Shown here: positions 1-8,785 of the stretch, piece after piece | How the letters are laid out: each line of letters starts with the position of its first letter | Position numbering within the stretch: the stretch's first letter is position 1 | Assembly: GCA_002717185.1 (NCBI GenBank) | Contig: PBDC01000051.1 | Coordinates: forward strand, 50,776 to 90,301 | Length of the DNA: 39,526 bases | Source: Rhodospirillaceae bacterium | GTDB taxonomy: Bacteria > Pseudomonadota > Alphaproteobacteria > UBA8366 > GCA-2717185 | Reading direction: 5' to 3' | The notes under the pieces: model-generated | What the model was told of the DNA's origin: nothing | Database searches by the model: none | What the model saw: only the letters and a program-made list of their open reading frames with translations | Made by a program: the position numbers and the translations under genes

Positions 1-119
1 GTGCACGCAAAAATAGTGCGCTAAACTTGTCGCTGGCCCAGTTCAAAGGGCCGCAAGTCAACTTAGTCGCGTTCGAACTTCACCGCACCCTGTCCTAGAA
101 TTCTTGCGCCAACATGGTG

Positions 120-1847
120 CTAAACTGGCGTCTTACGACCGTCTGACTGTTTCGCCAGAAAGTCGAAATCCACACCCTCGCCTGCCTGCTGGACATGGTC
201 GAGATAGAGCTTCAGGTAGCCACGGTCCGACCCCTCGTGCGGCGACGGCGGGGTCCAGGCGGCCCGGCGGCGTTTCATTTCTGCCTCGTCAACCAGCAAA
301 TCAAGCCGCCGATTGGGCACATCGAGTTTGATCCAATCACCATTCTGCACCAGCCCCAGCGGCCCGCCTGCCGCAGATTCCGGCGTAATATGAAGGACGA
401 TTGAGCCGAAAGCAGTGCCGCTCATTCGCGCGTCAGACATACGGATCATGTCCTTCACTCCAGCGGTCGCGAGTTTTTTTGGGATCGGTAGATAGCCTGA
501 CTCTGGCATACCCGGTGCGCCCTTTGGACCAGCATTCTTCATCACCAAAATATCTTCCGGTCCGACATCGAGATCCGGGTCATCTATGCGGTTAGCTAGG
601 TCTTCTTGATCCTCAAAGACCACTGCCTTACCTGTGTGGTCCATCAAATGTTCCGACGCCGCAGACTGCTTCACGATCGCGCCGTCCGGCGCCAAGTTAC
701 CGCGAAGCACAGCGATGCCACCCTGCGGGTAGAGCGGGTTTTTGAAGGACCTCACCACATCCTGATCCCAGGGTGGTGGCGCCGCGTCGATTTCCTCGCC
801 CAAGGTGCGCCCTGTGATAGTTATGCAGTCTAGATGCAGCAACGGTCGCAACTCACGTAGCACGGTGACCAGACCACCCGCCTTTTGCAAATCTTCCATA
901 TAGTGCTGGCCAGACGGTTTAAGGTCGACCAGAACTGGCGTCTCCCGGCCCATTCGGTCCAGCGCTTCGAGGTCAACCTGGATGCCCAACCGTCCCGCGA
1001 CCGCCGTCATGTGGATTAAACCGTTAGTTGAGCCACCAACCGCCAAAAGCACGCGGAAAGCGTTGGCAAAAGCTTCCGGCGTCATGACCTCCTGTGGCGT
1101 TGGGCCAACCTTACCCATCGCAACAGCTCTCGCACCCGCGGCTTCCGCGTGGCGTAGTCGGTCCGCTGCGACGGCCGGGATCGCCGCCCCGCCCGGCATC
1201 ATCATTCCGAGTACTTCGGTCATGCATGCCATAGTGCTAGCCGTTCCCATGACCATGCAGGTGCCCGCCGTCGGCGCAAGCTTACCCCCAACCTCGTCGA
1301 TTTCCACCTCATCGATCTCGCCAGCTCGATGCATCCCCCAATAGCGCCGGCAGTCAGTACAAGCACCGAGCCGGTCACCCCGATGACTGCCTGTCATCAT
1401 TGGCCCGGTAACAACAGATATCGCCGGAAGGTTAGCGCTGGCAGCCGCCATGAGCTGCGCCGGTACCGTCTTATCGCAACCACCGATCATCACTACCGCA
1501 TCCATCGGCTGAGCGCGAATCATCTCCTCCGTGTCCATAGCCATGAGGTTGCGCAGGAACATCGAGGTCGGATGCGAGAATGATTCGTGCACGGAAATGG
1601 TTGGGAACTCGATCGGTAATCCGCCCTTCAGCATAACGCCGCGCTTAATCGCTTCGACCAATTCTGGCGCGGTGCGATGACAAGCGTTGTAGCCGCTGAA
1701 AGTGTTAGCGATACCGACGATCGGCCTGTCTAGCGCATCGTCGCTGTAGCCCATCGCCTTGATAAAGGCCTTGCGCAGATAGAGCGAGAACCCAGCATCT
1801 CCGTAGCTCGTGAGCCCCCTGTGCATTCCCCTCGGTTTATCGGCCAT
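120..1847 (-). CDS. IlvD/Edd family sugar-acid dehydratase
   Basis: Predicted Fe-S dehydratase of 575 residues that removes water from a 2,3-dihydroxy acid to give a 2-keto acid. Cys56 (NACHR), Cys124 (GGCDKT) and Cys197 (GTCMVMGTAST) sit at the spacing of the three cluster cysteines of the pentonate/L-arabinonate dehydratase branch, and Asp125-Lys126 would be the Mg/carbamate site. The C-terminal MSDARMSGTAFG motif carries the expected catalytic Ser. Length and the GTASTM motif favour a sugar-acid dehydratase over the branched-chain amino acid enzyme IlvD. I chose the ATG at 1847 because homology begins at MADKPRG and an AAGGGCGA ribosome site precedes it; the frame stays open 62 codons further upstream, but that stretch shows no family similarity. 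The gene diverges from the aminotransferase at 1951 across about 100 bp that should hold both promoters. The exact substrate is unknown. Confidence 0.9.
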   Translation of the reverse strand: MADKPRGMHRGLTSYGDAGFSLYLRKAFIKAMGYSDDALDRPIVGIANTFSGYNACHRTAPELVEAIKRGVMLKGGLPIEFPTISVHESFSHPTSMFLRNLMAMDTEEMIRAQPMDAVVMIGGCDKTVPAQLMAAASANLPAISVVTGPMMTGSHRGDRLGACTDCRRYWGMHRAGEIDEVEIDEVGGKLAPTAGTCMVMGTASTMACMTEVLGMMMPGGAAIPAVAADRLRHAEAAGARAVAMGKVGPTPQEVMTPEAFANAFRVLLAVGGSTNGLIHMTAVAGRLGIQVDLEALDRMGRETPVLVDLKPSGQHYMEDLQKAGGLVTVLRELRPLLHLDCITITGRTLGEEIDAAPPPWDQDVVRSFKNPLYPQGGIAVLRGNLAPDGAIVKQSAASEHLMDHTGKAVVFEDQEDLANRIDDPDLDVGPEDILVMKNAGPKGAPGMPESGYLPIPKKLATAGVKDMIRMSDARMSGTAFGSIVLHITPESAAGGPLGLVQNGDWIKLDVPNRRLDLLVDEAEMKRRRAAWTPPSPHEGSDRGYLKLYLDHVQQAGEGVDFDFLAKQSDGRKTPV

Positions 1848-1950
1848 CGTTCGCCCTTGTTCAAAATTCCAGTGAGGGCGTACTGTATCAAGACTGCGCC
1901 ACCATGGGCCAGAGCAGGTGGACCATTTGCGAACTTTGGGAGGGATACTA

Positions 1951-3279
1951 ATGATGGATAGCACTGCAGCGAGCTCTGCCGAATTATTCGACCGTGCCTG
2001 CGAGGTAATGCCGGGCGGCAACACTCGCACCACCGTATGGCACGCGCCGCATCCGATCTACGCGGCCTCTGGTCAGGGTTGCCGAATCAAAGATGTTGAC
2101 GGCAAAACCTATCTCGATTTCATCAATAATTACACGTCGATGATCCACGGCCATGCTAATCCGGTGGTAGCTGAAGCGGTGCGCAAGCAGCTGGAAATAG
2201 GCACCTGCTTCGCCATGCCGACAGAATCGGAGATCGAGTTGGCCGAACTGCTATGCAAGAGGTCACCAGGCTTTGAGCGAGTGCGTTTCACCAATTCCGG
2301 CTCTGAAGCGGTGATGATGGCGCTGAAGGCCGCGCGCGCGCATACCGGCAAGCCAAAAATCGCGAAATGCGAGGGCGCCTATCACGGTAGCTACGACTTC
2401 GCTGAGGTGAGCCTTGATTCCGCTCCGGAGAGTTGGGGAAATGCGGATCCAAATTCCGTGGCCTACACGTCCGGCACTCCACGCAGCGTCCTCGATGAGG
2501 TCATTGTCATCCCGTTTAATAGAGTAGAGGAAACTGAAAATATCCTGGCCGCCCACGCGGACGACCTCGCCTGCGTACTGATCGATCCAATGCCAAATCG
2601 CGCTGGGCTAATTCCCGCGACGCCGGAATATCTGGAAATGCTACGCCGTTTCACTACCAACAACGACATGCTGTTGGTCTTCGACGAGGTGATAAGCTTC
2701 CGCCTGGGTCATGGTGGCGCGCAGGGTGAATTCAACGTCTCCCCGGACCTGACGGCCCTGGCCAAAATAATCGGGGGCGGGTTCCCGATTGGCGCCGTTG
2801 CCGGCACAGCGGAAGTCATGAAGGTCTTTGACCCTCGGCAGGGCAAACCGCTGGCGCCGCATGGTGGCACCTTCAACGCTAACCCGATTAGCATGGTCGC
2901 GGGCAAGGCGGCGATGGAGCTGCTCACCCCAGAAGAGTTCGATCGGATTAACGGGCTTGGGGGCCGCGCCCGAGGCGGCTTGACCAAGGCTATTGCAGAC
3001 GCTGGGGTGGAGGGACAGATCACCGGCGCGGGATCCCTTTTGCGCATCCACATGACGAGCGTGCCGTTAGTCGACTACCGCTCGGCCCGTGCCACCGCGA
3101 CGCAATCGGCCGCGCTCTCCTCTGTCATCGACAAGATGCATGCGAATGGTGTTCTGCTTGCGGAAACCGGCCTTTGTGCGATTTCGACCGCGATGGGCGA
3201 GACAGAAATAGATGAGTTTATCGACATATTCGCCGACGCCCTCGCCTCGACGGGGCAACCGCGCCACGCTGCGGAATAA
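1951..3279 (+). CDS. Class III aminotransferase, glutamate-1-semialdehyde aminomutase-like
   Basis: PLP-dependent fold-type I enzyme of 442 residues. It has the N-terminal PGGNTRTTV segment typical of glutamate-1-semialdehyde 2,1-aminomutase relatives, the phosphate-binding NSGSEAVMMALK motif, the VFDEVISFR motif with the cofactor Asp, and the Schiff-base Lys272 in LAKIIGGGFPIGA. Heme-pathway aminomutases are close in fold, but relatives in catabolic clusters usually transaminate or isomerise amino or keto acids. Position beside a sugar-acid dehydratase rather than hem genes favours the catabolic reading. The ATG at 1951 is preceded by GGGAGGGA about 6 bases upstream; an in-frame start at 1918 lacks such a site. 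The stop lies only 4 bp from the convergent IclR gene end. Confidence 0.88.
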   Translation: MMDSTAASSAELFDRACEVMPGGNTRTTVWHAPHPIYAASGQGCRIKDVDGKTYLDFINNYTSMIHGHANPVVAEAVRKQLEIGTCFAMPTESEIELAELLCKRSPGFERVRFTNSGSEAVMMALKAARAHTGKPKIAKCEGAYHGSYDFAEVSLDSAPESWGNADPNSVAYTSGTPRSVLDEVIVIPFNRVEETENILAAHADDLACVLIDPMPNRAGLIPATPEYLEMLRRFTTNNDMLLVFDEVISFRLGHGGAQGEFNVSPDLTALAKIIGGGFPIGAVAGTAEVMKVFDPRQGKPLAPHGGTFNANPISMVAGKAAMELLTPEEFDRINGLGGRARGGLTKAIADAGVEGQITGAGSLLRIHMTSVPLVDYRSARATATQSAALSSVIDKMHANGVLLAETGLCAISTAMGETEIDEFIDIFADALASTGQPRHAAE

Positions 3280-3283
3280 AAAG

Positions 3284-4069
3284 CTAGCTCCGCTGCGCCG
3301 CAGCAATCGCGTTAAGCATTTCGGTCGCCTCAGTGCCGTCCGGCGCCATGTCAAACGAACCGGACACCCCAATCATGGTGACGACGGCATCTAGCTTGTC
3401 TCGGTGATCGAGCACAGGAGCGGCAATTCCGGTCATACCCGGAATGCGCAAATCGGTCACGACGGCAATACCGAATTTCCAAATATCACTCAGCTCGCAT
3501 TCAAGTTCCGCTTCAGTCAACTTCTGCGCCTGTCCGCCCCAGGGCGATGTCGTCTCTCCAACTGCCGCAGCAATGACCGGAGCCGTAACCGAGCGCGGCA
3601 GGTGAGCAAGGAACATTCGGCCCGTCGCCGTGTAAATCGGAGAGCTGTGATGCCCGACGCGCAATTCGTAAGGTACGCCGGAACCGCCTTCGTCGCAGGC
3701 TACTATCACGGGACCCTTCTCCGACCAGATGGAGACGAACAACCCATATTGCAACCGGCCGCGTTCGCGGATAATTCGGATGGCCCGCTCGGCGACGCTA
3801 AGACCATCGCGTTGCGCCAGGTAGGACAGGCCGAGATCCCCTGTCATCGGTCCTAGACAGTAATGGCCCGATCCCGCCTCCTTCACGATCATCCGGATGC
3901 GTCGGAAGCTAACGATGTAGTTGTGTGCCTTGCTGGGTGTCATATTCGCCGCTGCGGCCAACTCCTTCAGGGGCAGCGGACATCCGGCCTCGACCAGTGC
4001 GTGGAGAAGGCGGAAACCAACATCAATCGACTGGATGCCCTTCCCTTCAATATGAGCACCACCATCCAT
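3284..4069 (-). CDS. IclR family transcriptional regulator
   Basis: Predicted DNA-binding regulator of 261 residues. Residues about 10-75 form the IclR winged helix-turn-helix (IQSIDVGFRLLHALVEAG, then LKELAAAANMTPSKAHNYI). The rest is the effector-binding domain with the characteristic GHHSSPIYTATGRMFLA segment near its middle. The start at 4069 is where homology begins; the frame is open 44 codons upstream, but that stretch overlaps the divergent promoter region. It is the only transcription factor gene in the window. It diverges from the LLM/FAD hydroxylase/GST operon at 4152, and a perfect palindrome at 4122-4140 is the natural operator candidate. IclR proteins often respond to aromatic or small organic acid ligands; the ligand here cannot be read from sequence. 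Confidence 0.92.
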   Translation of the reverse strand: MDGGAHIEGKGIQSIDVGFRLLHALVEAGCPLPLKELAAAANMTPSKAHNYIVSFRRIRMIVKEAGSGHYCLGPMTGDLGLSYLAQRDGLSVAERAIRIIRERGRLQYGLFVSIWSEKGPVIVACDEGGSGVPYELRVGHHSSPIYTATGRMFLAHLPRSVTAPVIAAAVGETTSPWGGQAQKLTEAELECELSDIWKFGIAVVTDLRIPGMTGIAAPVLDHRDKLDAVVTMIGVSGSFDMAPDGTEATEMLNAIAAAQRS

Positions 4070-4121
4070 CCCTGATCCCAACGTGTTGAGGCGTGGCGAC
4101 CAATACAGGTATAATGAATAT

Positions 4122-4140
4122 AGTTCAACAATATTGAACT
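4122..4140. promoter_or_regulatory. Palindromic operator candidate between IclR gene and LLM operon
   Basis: Perfect inverted repeat with arms AGTTCAA (4122-4128) and TTGAACT (4134-4140) around a 5-base AT-rich spacer. It lies 11 bp upstream of the ATG at 4152 and about 50 bp upstream of the IclR start at 4069. Symmetry, size and place in a divergent promoter region fit a dimeric regulator site, most simply the neighbouring IclR protein. Nearness to the ribosome site of the plus-strand gene suggests repression or roadblocking, which is inference. Confidence 0.6.
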
Positions 4141-4151
4141 TAGGGGGTGTC

Positions 4152-5192
4152 ATGAAATTCGGGGTTCTGCAATTTTTTTCCTGGCCGCAGCGCCGCACCA
4201 CGTTGCAAACCGTCTACGAACGCGCAATGCAGCGCATCGAAATTATGGACAATTCCGGTTATGATGCGGTCTGGCTAGCGGAACATCACTTCACCGAATA
4301 TAGCGTATGCCCGTCTGTCCACATGATGGGCATGCATCTGGCCAACAAGACACAGAATTTGCGTATCGGCACCGCCGTCTCGCTTGCGGCAATGTACCAT
4401 CCTTTGCGCCTGGCCGAAGAGGTTGCACTGCTCGACGTGCTTAGCGAAGGCCGCGTTAATTGGGGTGCCGGGCGTGGGTTCGATCCAGCGGAATTCCATA
4501 CCTTCAACATTCCACCTCCCGAGAGCAAAGCGCGCTTCCAGGAGGCGGTCGATATCGTCCTCGAAGCTTGGACCAACGAGACAGTCACATGGAAGAGTGA
4601 CACCTGGAACTTCGAGAATGTGGAGGTCCTGCCAAAGCCGTACCAGCAACCACACCCGCCGGTCTGGATTGCCAGTAGTTCGCCAGACTCGGTCGAATGG
4701 GCTGCCACCCGCGGCCACACCGCAATGCTGGGGCCACATGCCGAATTCGATAAAATCGCCGAGCAGCGTAATTTCTTCTTGGACAGGCTCCAGGCAAACG
4801 GCCATTCAGCGGAAGGCCGAGATATCCCGATGGCGCGGTTGATTGCCGTCGCTGACACCGACAGCGAGGCCGAACAGATCGCTCGCCGTGGCGCCGAATG
4901 GATCGTCAAGGCCTACAAAAACGAATCCAAAGGCATGGCCAATCCGGTCAAGACGATTGAGGTGGATGGCAAAATTCAGGAAGTGGACGATATTGATCGC
5001 TACCTTCAGGATGCAATCGTTTGGGGTACGCCGGAGCGAGTAATCGACCTACTGCACCGGCTCGAAGAGGAGATGTATCTCGAGTACCTGATGTGCGCAC
5101 CATTGAGCCACTCCTCCTTCATGATGTTCACGGAGAAGGTGATGCCTCATTTTCTAGGATCCACCGCGAAGCCTGTGCTGCAAGCGGTCTAG
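4152..5192 (+). CDS. LLM class flavin-dependent monooxygenase (luciferase-like)
   Basis: Bacterial luciferase-like TIM-barrel oxidoreductase of 346 residues. Family signatures include MKFGVLQFFSW at the N-terminus, WLAEHHFTEY near residue 40, LAEEVALLDVLSEGRVNWGAGRG near residues 85-110 and PHPPVWIASSSPDSVEWA in the middle. Members use reduced FMN (or F420) with oxygen or another acceptor to oxidise small organics, often breaking C-S, C-N or C-C bonds. The ATG at 4152 follows TAGGGGGTGTC, giving an acceptable ribosome site; upstream in-frame sequence covers the operator and shows no homology. It leads an operon with the FAD hydroxylase (15 bp gap) and GST, probably controlled by the divergent IclR protein. 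Substrate unknown; no flavin reductase is encoded nearby. Confidence 0.9.
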   Translation: MKFGVLQFFSWPQRRTTLQTVYERAMQRIEIMDNSGYDAVWLAEHHFTEYSVCPSVHMMGMHLANKTQNLRIGTAVSLAAMYHPLRLAEEVALLDVLSEGRVNWGAGRGFDPAEFHTFNIPPPESKARFQEAVDIVLEAWTNETVTWKSDTWNFENVEVLPKPYQQPHPPVWIASSSPDSVEWAATRGHTAMLGPHAEFDKIAEQRNFFLDRLQANGHSAEGRDIPMARLIAVADTDSEAEQIARRGAEWIVKAYKNESKGMANPVKTIEVDGKIQEVDDIDRYLQDAIVWGTPERVIDLLHRLEEEMYLEYLMCAPLSHSSFMMFTEKVMPHFLGSTAKPVLQAV

Positions 5193-5207
5193 CCCACCCT
5201 CGCCGCC

Positions 5208-6386
5208 GTGTCTGCACCCCTCAAAGTCATCGTCGCCGGCGCCGGCTTGGGTGGCCTCGCGCTCGCCAACTGCCTGGCCCGCAAAGGCTTCGAGGTCTGC
5301 ATCGTGGAACAGACACGCTCGCTGGGCGAAGTCGGTGCCGGCGTCCAAATAAGTGCTAACGGCGCCCGCATTTTACACGCACTCGGCCTAGAAAAGCCTT
5401 TAGCCAAAGTCGCCTTCACACCAGAACGCGGCGAAGTGCGGCACTGGCAGACTGGCGAGGTCCTCGCGACCCGGCCGCTGGGCAATTCCAGCCTCGAGCG
5501 ATTCGGCTTCCCCTACTACCACCTCCACCGTGCCGATTTCCATGGTGTTCTCGCCGACGCCGCGACCGAAATGCCGAATGTATCGATCCATCTCGGCCAG
5601 AAGATCACTGACGTCTCACAAACGAACACTGGAGTGACCGTAGTCACCGAAACCGGCGAGACCTTTGACGGCGATGCATTGATCGGCAGTGATGGTATCC
5701 ATTCCGCCGTACGTGCCGCGTTATTCGGTCCCGATCAGCCACGTTTCACAGGCTGCGTCGCCTGGCGCGCCACAATTCCCACCGATCGTTTGCCACTAGG
5801 CCACGTGCGCCCAGCTGCATCAAACTGGATCGGCAAGGGCGGCCATTTCGTGCACTACTATTTACGCGGCGGCGCGCTAGTTAACTGCGTCGGGGTGATG
5901 GAACAGGATAAATGGGCGGCCGAATCTTGGTCTTCCCAGGGCGCGCAAGCTGACTTCCTTGCCGACTTTCAAGATTGGCACGAGGATCTCAAACTTCTGA
6001 TCCACAAGGCCGAGACCTGTTTCCGTTGGGGACTGTTCGATCGCGACCCGATGCCGGTATGGTCACACAACCGAGTCACTCTACTAGGCGATGCCTGCCA
6101 CGCCATGCTGCCCTTTATGGCGCAAGGTGCCGTCATGGCAATCGAAGATGCCTACACGGTTACGCAATGTCTTGCCGCCCGGCCAAACAATGTATCCACC
6201 GCACTGAAACACTACGAAACCCTGCGCCGAGAACGTACGGCAAAAGTGCAGAAAATGTCGCGTGACAATATCGAATTTTTCCACAACGCCGATATCGACG
6301 ACCTGGAAGAACGCCTTAACAGTCACCGCGACGCCCATCTCTGGCTCTACGGATACGACGTTACCAGCCTAGATTTTCACGGCTGA
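5208..6386 (+). CDS. Class A FAD-dependent aromatic hydroxylase (salicylate/3-hydroxybenzoate hydroxylase-like)
   Basis: Flavoprotein monooxygenase of 392 residues. It shows all three class A motifs: the Rossmann GAGLGG at residues 11-16, the DG motif LIGSDGIHSAVR near 158-169, and the GD motif LLGDACHAMLPFMAQG near 292-307. Such enzymes take electrons from NAD(P)H to FAD and hydroxylate, sometimes decarboxylatively, an activated ring such as salicylate, 3-hydroxybenzoate or 6-hydroxynicotinate. Initiation appears to be at GTG 5208 because the Rossmann strand starts immediately after; no strong ribosome site is visible, so translation may depend on coupling to the upstream LLM gene. With the LLM enzyme and GST it suggests breakdown of an aromatic or heteroaromatic compound. 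No ring-cleavage dioxygenase is in view. Confidence 0.9.
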   Translation: MSAPLKVIVAGAGLGGLALANCLARKGFEVCIVEQTRSLGEVGAGVQISANGARILHALGLEKPLAKVAFTPERGEVRHWQTGEVLATRPLGNSSLERFGFPYYHLHRADFHGVLADAATEMPNVSIHLGQKITDVSQTNTGVTVVTETGETFDGDALIGSDGIHSAVRAALFGPDQPRFTGCVAWRATIPTDRLPLGHVRPAASNWIGKGGHFVHYYLRGGALVNCVGVMEQDKWAAESWSSQGAQADFLADFQDWHEDLKLLIHKAETCFRWGLFDRDPMPVWSHNRVTLLGDACHAMLPFMAQGAVMAIEDAYTVTQCLAARPNNVSTALKHYETLRRERTAKVQKMSRDNIEFFHNADIDDLEERLNSHRDAHLWLYGYDVTSLDFHG

Positions 6387-6455
6387 CCTGTTCCTGACAG
6401 GGTGCCGTGCGCTAAAGTGTACGCCAATAATAATCCATCCGGGGAGAGTTTTAGC

Positions 6456-7088
6456 ATGCTAAAAATTTGGGGCCGCAACGATGGGTCAAACGTAATTAAG
6501 GCGCTGTGGTGTCTTAACGAAATCGGCGTCTCCTATGAGCGCATCGACTGGGGTGGTAAGTTCGGCGGCAATAACGATCCTGAATACCGCAAAAAAAACC
6601 CAAACGGCCGGCTCCCCACTCTGGAGGAAGAAGACGGCTTCACCCTTTGGGAATCAGGCGCCGTAGTCCGCTATCTTTGTGGCCGCTACAGCATGGGAAA
6701 CATGTGCCCGGCGACCCTGCGCGGCCGTGCCGATGCGGAAAAATGGATGGATTGGAGCTCGCTCAATCTCGGTCCCTTCAACAGCATCTATTTACAGCAT
6801 TTCTGGCGCCTACCGGAAGCCGAGCGCGACCCAGCGACGGTCGAGAAAGCAATCGATACAACAATTCCGCACTATGATGTGCTAGACTCACATTTAGCAG
6901 ACCGCGATTTTATCTGCGGCGACCGTCTTACAATGGCCGACATCCCAGCCGGTGTCTTGACGCACCGATGGATCAGCTGGTCGCCCCACCGCCCGTCGCA
7001 CCCGAATGTCGAGGCATGGCACGCCCGCCTACTTGAACGGAAGCCCTATCAGGATTGCGTAGTAGGGGTCACCAGACCGGCGCCATAA
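6456..7088 (+). CDS. Glutathione S-transferase family protein
   Basis: Protein of 210 residues with an N-terminal thioredoxin-like domain (MLKIWGRNDGSNVIKALWCL, then NPNGRLPTLEEEDGFTLWESGAVVRYL, the glutathione gamma-Glu binding cis-Pro and ES motifs) and an all-helical C-terminal domain with LTMADIPAG. The ATG at 6456 has a good GGGGAGAG ribosome site about 10 bases upstream. It is the third gene of the IclR-linked operon. GSTs in such clusters conjugate, isomerise (maleylpyruvate isomerase type) or reductively cleave pathway intermediates; which applies here cannot be decided, and no gentisate dioxygenase is present to support the isomerase option. Confidence 0.9.
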   Translation: MLKIWGRNDGSNVIKALWCLNEIGVSYERIDWGGKFGGNNDPEYRKKNPNGRLPTLEEEDGFTLWESGAVVRYLCGRYSMGNMCPATLRGRADAEKWMDWSSLNLGPFNSIYLQHFWRLPEAERDPATVEKAIDTTIPHYDVLDSHLADRDFICGDRLTMADIPAGVLTHRWISWSPHRPSHPNVEAWHARLLERKPYQDCVVGVTRPAP

Positions 7089-7241
7089 CGGGCGATCGGG
7101 CCTTATCCGGATATCTTTTAATTTTAGTAATCACCACGTCGTCGGGCGCCTACACCCAGTCACGTCAGCAAAATCAGGCTTTTCCTGACCAACCAATTCG
7201 CATGTCGTGATCGCGACGACAAGTAGTGTGAAATATTCAGG

Positions 7242-8252
7242 TCAGATTCCCCAATCATCCCACATATTGTCTTCGGTAGGAGGCACGTCGCCTTCAAAGT
7301 TTCTTGTGTCGATCCACCATTGGTAGTCCGCACCCGGGCCATAATCTGTGTCGTCGACATAGTCTCGACCAGCAACCTGATAGTCGCAGGGAATGATCAC
7401 TCTCACCACCGGATCTCCATCATCCGCGGAATGGTTGAGGCCAGCGGAATGCAGGGTGCGCGGATGCCAGAATATCACGTCACCAGGTGCTCCAGTAAAT
7501 TCGACCGGCATTGTGTCGCTCAGTATCTGTTCACGGGCCGCCAAAAACGGCTCCGCATTCTCCGCGGCCATCGCGCCGCCATGTACCGTCCGCCAATAAG
7601 GATGAAGCCGCTTATGAGAGCCTGGCCAGAGCATAAAGCCACCGCCGCGTGGACGGATCGCACCACCAATCACCATCGCCGACAGGTGAGCCGCCATGTA
7701 GTCCGCATGCGGACGGTAGCGATCCACGGTTCCTGGTCGTGAGGGAAACACACTGTAAATTCCACGGACACGACGCGCCAGCGCGGGCATCCCGCCGATC
7801 AACACTTCCGCGACGCGACGCATGTTGGAATGGTTAGCAATGCCATCGATCAAGAAGGGCTCGGTACCAATGCCCTCCTTCGACCGCATCTTCCAATTGC
7901 CCTCCAGCAGCATGCCGACTTTGAGGGAGTCGTCTTCGGACCACCGGTCATCCGGCGCATCGATCCAACTCGTCGGATCTTCACGCCGAATAAGGCCGCG
8001 CGGCACATTGCGCCAAAGATAATCGTCGACCTGTTCGAAGACCGACGGATCATCGATGAGACCCCGTTTCACGATGAAACCATTTTCTTTGAAGTGCGCA
8101 GCCTCCGACGGGTTTACCGCGGCGTCGCGATCAAAACCGGTAGGATCCTGGAACGGCTCCGGATCTCGCAACGGCACGTCTTCAGAGATCGGTAGGCTAG
8201 CGGCATGGCCTTGATTGTAGTCAGCTTTCCGCATCGTGGGCGATATCGCCAT
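7242..8252 (-). CDS. Phytanoyl-CoA dioxygenase (PhyH) family Fe(II)/2-oxoglutarate oxygenase
   Basis: Non-heme iron oxygenase of 336 residues with a double-stranded beta-helix fold. The facial triad is visible as His182 and Asp184 (PHADYM) and His268 (RTLHSAG), with RPRGGGFMLWPGSHK between them, typical of the PhyH family. Members hydroxylate fatty acyl-CoAs or diverse small metabolites with 2-oxoglutarate as co-substrate. The ATG at 8252 has a GAGGTG ribosome site 5 bases upstream and is preferred over an upstream in-frame start at 8306. It converges on the GST gene and diverges from the GFA gene at 8372. Substrate unknown; lack of a CoA ligase next door argues against simple phytanic acid metabolism. 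Confidence 0.9.
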   Translation of the reverse strand: MAISPTMRKADYNQGHAASLPISEDVPLRDPEPFQDPTGFDRDAAVNPSEAAHFKENGFIVKRGLIDDPSVFEQVDDYLWRNVPRGLIRREDPTSWIDAPDDRWSEDDSLKVGMLLEGNWKMRSKEGIGTEPFLIDGIANHSNMRRVAEVLIGGMPALARRVRGIYSVFPSRPGTVDRYRPHADYMAAHLSAMVIGGAIRPRGGGFMLWPGSHKRLHPYWRTVHGGAMAAENAEPFLAAREQILSDTMPVEFTGAPGDVIFWHPRTLHSAGLNHSADDGDPVVRVIIPCDYQVAGRDYVDDTDYGPGADYQWWIDTRNFEGDVPPTEDNMWDDWGI

Positions 8253-8371
8253 CGGCACCTCGTTTAAATTTTCAGCAGGATAGGCGCCCGAAAGGACCGC
8301 TGGCAATTAACGGGCGTTGCCGGATTGACTGCGCTACATTACGAACTGTTCGACTGATGGGGAGGAAGAGG

Positions 8372-8776
8372 ATGGAAATTGACGGCCAATGCCATTGCGG
8401 GAGCGTGCGCTACACCGCGACGGTGGATCCGCACAATGCCAGCGCCTGCCATTGCACGGATTGCCAGCGAATTTCCGGAAGCGCCTTCCGTACAACAATC
8501 CGGCTGCCGGAAAGCGACTTTCACATAACAGGCGAAACCAAGACCTACAAGAAGATCGCGGCTAGCGGCAATGAGCGCGCTCTAGTGTTCTGCCCCATTT
8601 GCGGCACCCAAATGCTTGGCATGCCGACGGGCGATGGGCCTAAACGCATCAGCCTCCGTCTCGGCACCTCAAACCAGCGCGCGCAACTGCCGCCGCAACG
8701 ACAGATCTGGTGCAACTCCGCGATGCCTTGGGTGGAAGACCTAGCCGACGTGCCGAAATCGCTGACACAGGACTAG
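8372..8776 (+). CDS. GFA-fold zinc protein (CENP-V/GFA domain)
   Basis: Small protein of 134 residues with the cysteine pattern of the glutathione-dependent formaldehyde-activating (GFA) fold: Cys7 and Cys9 (CHCG), Cys26, Cys28 and Cys31 (CHCTDC), and Cys74 and Cys77 (CPICG). These residues bind structural and a second labile zinc. The family was named for glutathione-formaldehyde adduct chemistry, but most members have no proven activity. A strong GGAGGAAG site at 8361-8368 fixes the ATG at 8372. It sits alone between a divergent PhyH gene and a convergent aminotransferase gene whose end is 10 bp away. Confidence 0.9.
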   Translation: MEIDGQCHCGSVRYTATVDPHNASACHCTDCQRISGSAFRTTIRLPESDFHITGETKTYKKIAASGNERALVFCPICGTQMLGMPTGDGPKRISLRLGTSNQRAQLPPQRQIWCNSAMPWVEDLADVPKSLTQD

Positions 8777-8785
8777 CCCGACTGT

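Noticed and set aside
35..52. GGCCC/GGGCC stem downstream of the IlvD-type gene
   Set aside because: The stem is five pairs with an 8-base loop and no U tract on the minus strand, too weak for a terminator call.
2641..3053. Long minus-strand open frames under the class III aminotransferase gene
   Set aside because: They are antisense to a gene with clear family motifs, and their translations have no recognisable domain.
6402..6455. Longer N-terminus for the GST at 6456
   Set aside because: The extra 18 residues precede the thioredoxin fold and would place the GGGGAGAG ribosome site inside the coding region.
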